Origin: an uncultured Campylobacter sp.
GTDB taxonomy: Bacteria; Campylobacterota; Campylobacteria; Campylobacterales; Campylobacteraceae
Direction of reading: 5' to 3'
NCBI GenBank assembly: GCA_945873855.1
Contig: CAMCEN010000002.1
Location: 98,140-162,139, forward strand
Length of the DNA stretch: 64,000 nt
The position numbers and the translations under genes were made by a program. Every line of letters starts with the position of its first letter. The first letter of the stretch is position 1. This document shows, piece after piece, positions 60,856 through 64,000 of the stretch. The notes beneath the pieces are model-generated. The model made no database searches, was not told the DNA's origin, and was given only the letters and a program-made list of their open reading frames with translations.

Positions 60856-62159
60856 CGTTTTTGTAAGATTTTGTTTTTTATTTCTTCAATTTTAGCTTTA
60901 AAAACTGAGTCGTTATTCATAAGCTCATTGATTTTTTTGATATTATGTGAAACAGCACTATGGTCTTTTAGCCCAAAGTTCACAGCTAGAGCTGGCATTG
61001 AGTTTGGTGTCAAACTCTTTGCTAGATAGATACAAATGCGCCTTGCTTCTACGATTTTTTTGGTTTTGCTTTTTGATTTAATCTCAGAGATTTTCACATT
61101 CAAATTACTTGCTACAAGTGCGATTATTTCATCGATACTGCTGCTGTCTTTTTGCACTTTTACTTGATCTTTTATCACAGTTTTAGCAAATTCCAAAGTG
61201 ATTTTTTGGCTCATTAGCCTAGCAAAAGCATTTAAGCTAAGCAAAGCACCTTCAATCTCACGGATATTATCGCCCATATTTGTAGCTATGTAATCAATCG
61301 TTTCATTATCCAAGCTAACGCCGTCAAACTCGCATTTTGCCTTTATAATGCGGATTTTGGTATCAAGCTCAGGTGGGGTGATATTTGCTATAAGACCGCT
61401 TTCAAACCTACTTACAAGGCGTTCTTCAAAGCCTTTTAGAAGCTTTGGTGGATTATCGCTAGTTAGCACGATTTGCGCTTTTTTTTCACGCAGGTCGTTA
61501 AAGGTGTGAAAAAACTCTTCTCTAATTTTTTCTGATTTTTCTTGGGCAAGAAATTGCACATCATCGATTAAAAGAATATCGCAGGTGCGGTATTTTTCTT
61601 TGAACTTTTGCATGGTTTTGTTTTGTACATTTACCACAAAGTCGTTAAAAAACTGCTCTGATGTCACGCAGATCACATTTTGACCATGATTTAGTGCGTA
61701 GTTGCCGATGCTATGGAGCAAATGTGTCTTGCCAAGGCCTGTTGAGCCGTAGATAAAAAGCGGATTGTATTTTTTGCCAGGTTCTGTGGCCACCATCTGT
61801 GAGACTTGAAAGGCTAACTGGTTGCTATGACCTACGATGAAGTTTTCAAAGGTGTAGTTTTCGTAGATTTGGGCGCGGTTTTGCTTATTTTGGGCTAGAA
61901 GTACGCTCTTTTTTTGCTCGCCTTGGCTGCTAGCGCAGATGATTTTTATAGCTGGTTTATGTGTTATTAGGCTCTCAAAGGTATTTGCGATGAGGCTAGA
62001 AAATTTTGTGCGGATATAATTTGCCACCAAAGCATTTGGTGCGATAAATACGACCTCAGAGCTATTTGAGCGTGATTCATCAAAAATTATTTGCGAAATG
62101 TAGTTTTTAGCTTCACTTTTAGATAGCTTTGCTATTACGCTATTTGCGACCTCTAACAC
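60852..62159 (-). CDS. dnaA: Chromosomal replication initiator DnaA
   Basis: A 435-residue AAA+ ATPase that melts the origin. GTG start with AAAGGG upstream. Walker A is YGSTGLGKTHLL, Walker B is ILLIDDVQFLA, and the C-terminal DNA-binding helix-turn-helix contains KDHSAVSHNIKKI. Full length. Divergent from ruvC, as expected around the Campylobacter origin. Confidence 0.97.
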   Translation of the reverse strand: MLEVANSVIAKLSKSEAKNYISQIIFDESRSNSSEVVFIAPNALVANYIRTKFSSLIANTFESLITHKPAIKIICASSQGEQKKSVLLAQNKQNRAQIYENYTFENFIVGHSNQLAFQVSQMVATEPGKKYNPLFIYGSTGLGKTHLLHSIGNYALNHGQNVICVTSEQFFNDFVVNVQNKTMQKFKEKYRTCDILLIDDVQFLAQEKSEKIREEFFHTFNDLREKKAQIVLTSDNPPKLLKGFEERLVSRFESGLIANITPPELDTKIRIIKAKCEFDGVSLDNETIDYIATNMGDNIREIEGALLSLNAFARLMSQKITLEFAKTVIKDQVKVQKDSSSIDEIIALVASNLNVKISEIKSKSKTKKIVEARRICIYLAKSLTPNSMPALAVNFGLKDHSAVSHNIKKINELMNNDSVFKAKIEEIKNKILQKR

Positions 62160-62226
62160 AGATTTTTACCCTTTTGAAAATATAAAAAATAGCCTTATTC
62201 TAACAAAATTTTAAAAAAAAGTCTAT

Positions 62227-62232
62227 TATAAT
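62227..62232 (+). promoter_or_regulatory. Probable -10 box of ruvC
   Basis: TATAAT in the A/T-rich gap between dnaA and ruvC, 24 bases before the ruvC ATG, with TTAGGA as ribosome-binding site. On the other strand TAGAAT (62202-62197) is a candidate -10 for dnaA. Confidence 0.6.
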
Positions 62233-62255
62233 CTAAAAAAAAATTAGGAAAATCA

Positions 62256-62735
62256 ATGATAATCTTAGGCATAGACCCTGGCACTAGAAACTGCGGATAT
62301 GCTCTTTTAGAGCGTGGAAATGGCGGCGTCTCATCCCCAAAAAAGCTACTTGAAGCTGGGCTAATAAAAATCACAAAAGAAAGCCTAGAATATCAAATCA
62401 CGCAGATGTGCGAGGGAATTGATCTCATCTTTAGCCAGCACAAAATCGATGAGGTCGCAATCGAAGATATATTTTATGCATATAATCCTCAAACCGTGCT
62501 AAAACTAGCGCAATTTCGTGGTGCGCTTTTACTTAAAATCATGCAACTTCACGGAAAATTCACAGCCTACACGCCACTGCAAGTAAAAAAGGCAGTCACT
62601 GGCAACGGCAAGGCAGCAAAAGAGCAAGTAAGCTTTATGGTGCGGCGTTTTTTGGGAATTCAAAAAGAGATTAAGCCTCTTGATATAACAGATGCTATTG
62701 CCATCGCGCTAGCGCATTCTTTTTCTGTGCGTTAG
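62256..62735 (+). CDS. ruvC: Holliday junction resolvase RuvC
   Basis: A 159-residue endonuclease that resolves recombination junctions. Catalytic acids are in [37 protein letters not shown] and the C-terminal [16 protein letters not shown]. Full length. Divergent from dnaA. It would act with RecA and RuvAB in the recombination expected for the pilin copies. Confidence 0.96.
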   Translation: MIILGIDPGTRNCGYALLERGNGGVSSPKKLLEAGLIKITKESLEYQITQMCEGIDLIFSQHKIDEVAIEDIFYAYNPQTVLKLAQFRGALLLKIMQLHGKFTAYTPLQVKKAVTGNGKAAKEQVSFMVRRFLGIQKEIKPLDITDAIAIALAHSFSVR

Positions 62736-63020
62736 AAAATGAAATTCTAGAATTCCGTCATTGCTGAAATTCCGTCATTGCGAGCGAAGCGAAGCAATCT
62801 CGTTCAAAATCGCCGTCATTAAGGGGCGAAGCGAAGCAATCTCATCACAAAGAATTCTAGAATTCTAGAATTCCGTCAAAATTCTCTACTGTGTCATTGT
62901 CCGGCTTGACCGGACAATCTCATCAAAATTCCGTCATTAAGGGGCGAAGCGAAGCAATCTCATCAAAAAGAATTCTTAGAATTTTAGAATTTCACACGGA
63001 ATTCTAGAATTCTAGAATTA
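62736..63020. repeat. Repeat field between ruvC and pilin B
   Basis: R2 heads and full copies at about 62757, 62774, 62815 and 62933 (two of them with CGTCATTAAGGGGCGAAGCG variants), R3 at 62892-62921 (stem TTGTCCGG/CCGGACAA), and chains of R1 halves near 62855 and 63000. No gene. Confidence 0.9.
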
Positions 63021-63075
63021 AGAATTCTAGAATTCCCTAGCTTTTTAAGCTAAATATTTTAGCTTATGATTTTTG
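63021..63075. repeat. 3' flank of pilin B, duplicated from pilin A
   Basis: AGAATTCTAGAATTCCC and the AAGCTAAA/TTTAGCTT hairpin, identical to the sequence after the pilin A stop (40353-40407). It marks the 3' edge of the duplicated block. Confidence 0.8.
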
Positions 63076-63585
63076 TTAATAAATTGTTGTGCTTGAGCCG
63101 ATAGCTATAGCACCATCACCTATACTATCACCTAACTCAACACCCGGTGCTTTTGCCTCAACAAAAGCTCTTACAGCATCTGCTTTTAGAACTTCTCCGC
63201 AAACACCATTTCTTCTATCTTTACCAAAGAGAATGTGAGCTGGTATATTGCCTTTTTTATTTACTACCTTAACAGCGATACATTTTTTACCATCTGCTGC
63301 TAGGAAAGCATCTGAAGTAGCTCTCTTGGAATCATCGATAGGGCCACTACCATCAAGTTTTAGTAAAGGCACATTTGTGATATCTCTCCATTTTGCACCA
63401 TCAAAGGTTCCTTTTACTGCATAGTAACTAGCAGCGTCGCTTACTAGTGTGCGTAGGTTAGCGACAGTAGCTGAGATTTCAGCGTCAGTTCTTGTACCAG
63501 CTAGGCGAGGGATGGCTACGCTAGCTAGAATTCCTAATATAACGATCACGAAGATCAACTCAATCATTGTAAAGCCCTTTTTCAT
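63076..63585 (-). CDS. Type IV pilin-like / pseudopilin, copy B
   Basis: A 169-residue prepilin with the same MKKG/FTMIELIFVIVILGILA start as copy A. Up to about residue 60 the two proteins are nearly identical (ISATVANLRTL vs IAAAVANIRTL), the middle differs throughout (GTFDGAKWRDITNV then LLKLDGSG), and the tail GAIAIGSSTTIY matches again. Cysteines in KKCIAVK and NGVCGEV may form a head disulfide. Whether both are expressed is not known. Only 20 residues separate conserved ends from variable parts on each side. Confidence 0.88.
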   Translation of the reverse strand: MKKGFTMIELIFVIVILGILASVAIPRLAGTRTDAEISATVANLRTLVSDAASYYAVKGTFDGAKWRDITNVPLLKLDGSGPIDDSKRATSDAFLAADGKKCIAVKVVNKKGNIPAHILFGKDRRNGVCGEVLKADAVRAFVEAKAPGVELGDSIGDGAIAIGSSTTIY

Positions 63586-63753
63586 GGCTAACTCCTTTAA
63601 ATGTTAAATGTGGCGCAATCTTACTATCTTAATTATTAAATTTTACTTAAAATAAGCTATTTTTTTGCTTTTGTTAATGATTTATTAAGCGTTTTTTTTT
63701 TTTTGTTAAAGTAATTTTGATATGGAATTCTAGATTTTATTCTAGGGAATTCT
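63586..63753 (-). promoter_or_regulatory. Pilin B upstream region (copy of 39683-39851)
   Basis: Reads on the minus strand as R1 halves, a run of 13 A (63692-63704 as T on +), AT-rich sequence, GATAGTAAGATTGCGCCAC and AAAGGAGTTAGCC before the ATG. The only clear differences from copy A are the run length and a few point changes (e.g. GCGTCAC vs GCGCCAC). Confidence 0.75.
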
Positions 63754-64000
63754 GGAATTTTACTAGGAATTCTAGATTTAGTCTTAGGAATTCTAGAATT
63801 CCCTAAAATTCGTCATTGCGAGGCTTTGAAAAAAGAGGGAGCAATCTCATTTATTAAGACTTGAACGAGATTGCTTCGTCGTTCGTTTCACTCACTCCTC
63901 GCAATGACGGAATTTTGAATGAGATTGCTCCCTCTTTTTTCAAAGCCTCGCAATGACGGAATTTCCGCAATGACGGAATTTTAGAATTCCTAAAACTATA
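63754..64000. repeat. Repeat field at the right edge
   Basis: A perfect R1 (about 63787), then an R2 with core CTTTGAAAAAAGAGGGA (about 63810-63849), its inverted partner near 63865-63910, and a second pair to 63970. The two R2 copies face each other and could form a long hairpin. No gene; the window ends inside repeat sequence. Confidence 0.88.

Overview
The window is a chromosomal segment of a Campylobacter species (Campylobacterota); the species cannot be fixed from sequence alone. The evidence is gene order: serB-cheW-cheA-cheV, hemN/argF/hemB, motE-like/fliJ/purA, katA next to an ankyrin gene, an RluA-type synthase divergent from purB, rpsU-ccoG, dnaG/rnhA, cgpA-like/ftsB-like/eno/recA then fliQ-murB, and gyrB-dnaN-dnaA-ruvC. 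As I remember it, C. jejuni NCTC 11168 has many of the same neighbour pairs. The futalosine-pathway gene mqnD, the CheA with a fused receiver domain, TTG and GTG starts and poly-G tracts fit too. I see no rRNA, tRNA, CRISPR array or transposase.

Layout. 1-6.3 kb: serB end, chemotaxis operon, metallophosphatase, proC and an FAH-like gene. 6.4-16 kb: hemN, an ion antiporter, a histone-H1-like basic protein, argF, hemB, motE/fliJ-like genes, purA and a HisZ-like gene. 16-20 kb: a 1380-residue PAS-GGDEF protein with a degenerate EAL domain. 20-23 kb: katA, ankyrin protein and two tiny membrane proteins. 23-30 kb: pseudouridine synthase, purB, a gene behind a sigma-28-like promoter, an Fe-S protein, rpsU and ccoG. 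30-34 kb: a subtilisin-type autotransporter. 34-42 kb: moaC, dnaG, a PP-loop enzyme, a LapB-like TPR protein, rnhA, pilin copy A and an MFS exporter. 42-48.5 kb: glycoprotein, eno, recA, a second tiny membrane-protein pair, mqnD, fliQ and murB. 48.5-53.6 kb: an accessory island with a phase-variable DUF2972 gene, a broken toxin with intact antitoxin, an acetyltransferase and a truncated gene. 53.6-64 kb: MATE exporter, HD protein, queF, gyrB, dnaN, candidate oriC, dnaA, ruvC and pilin copy B.

The most striking property lies between the genes. Almost every gap is filled with a 16-bp palindrome, GGAATTCTAGAATTCC (called R1 here; about 30 perfect copies by my reading and many more half or degenerate copies). 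R1 is interleaved with three other families. R2 runs from GTCATTGCGAG through a variable core to GCAATCTC. R3 runs from TGTCAT through a hairpin with a CTTGA loop to ATCTC, with stem sequences that change in a compensatory way. R4 is CCCCCTAACCCCC. One R1 array (43634-43850) has sites spaced close to whole helical turns.

Two further candidates for undescribed biology stand out. A ~130-bp structured element occurs twice (6435-6566, 42449-42576) with conserved ends and a completely different but still base-paired core. A family of tiny membrane proteins occurs three times, twice as a translationally coupled pair. Two type IV pilin-like genes 23 kb apart share near-identical flanks and 5' ends but have divergent middles, which suggests gene conversion or recent duplication.
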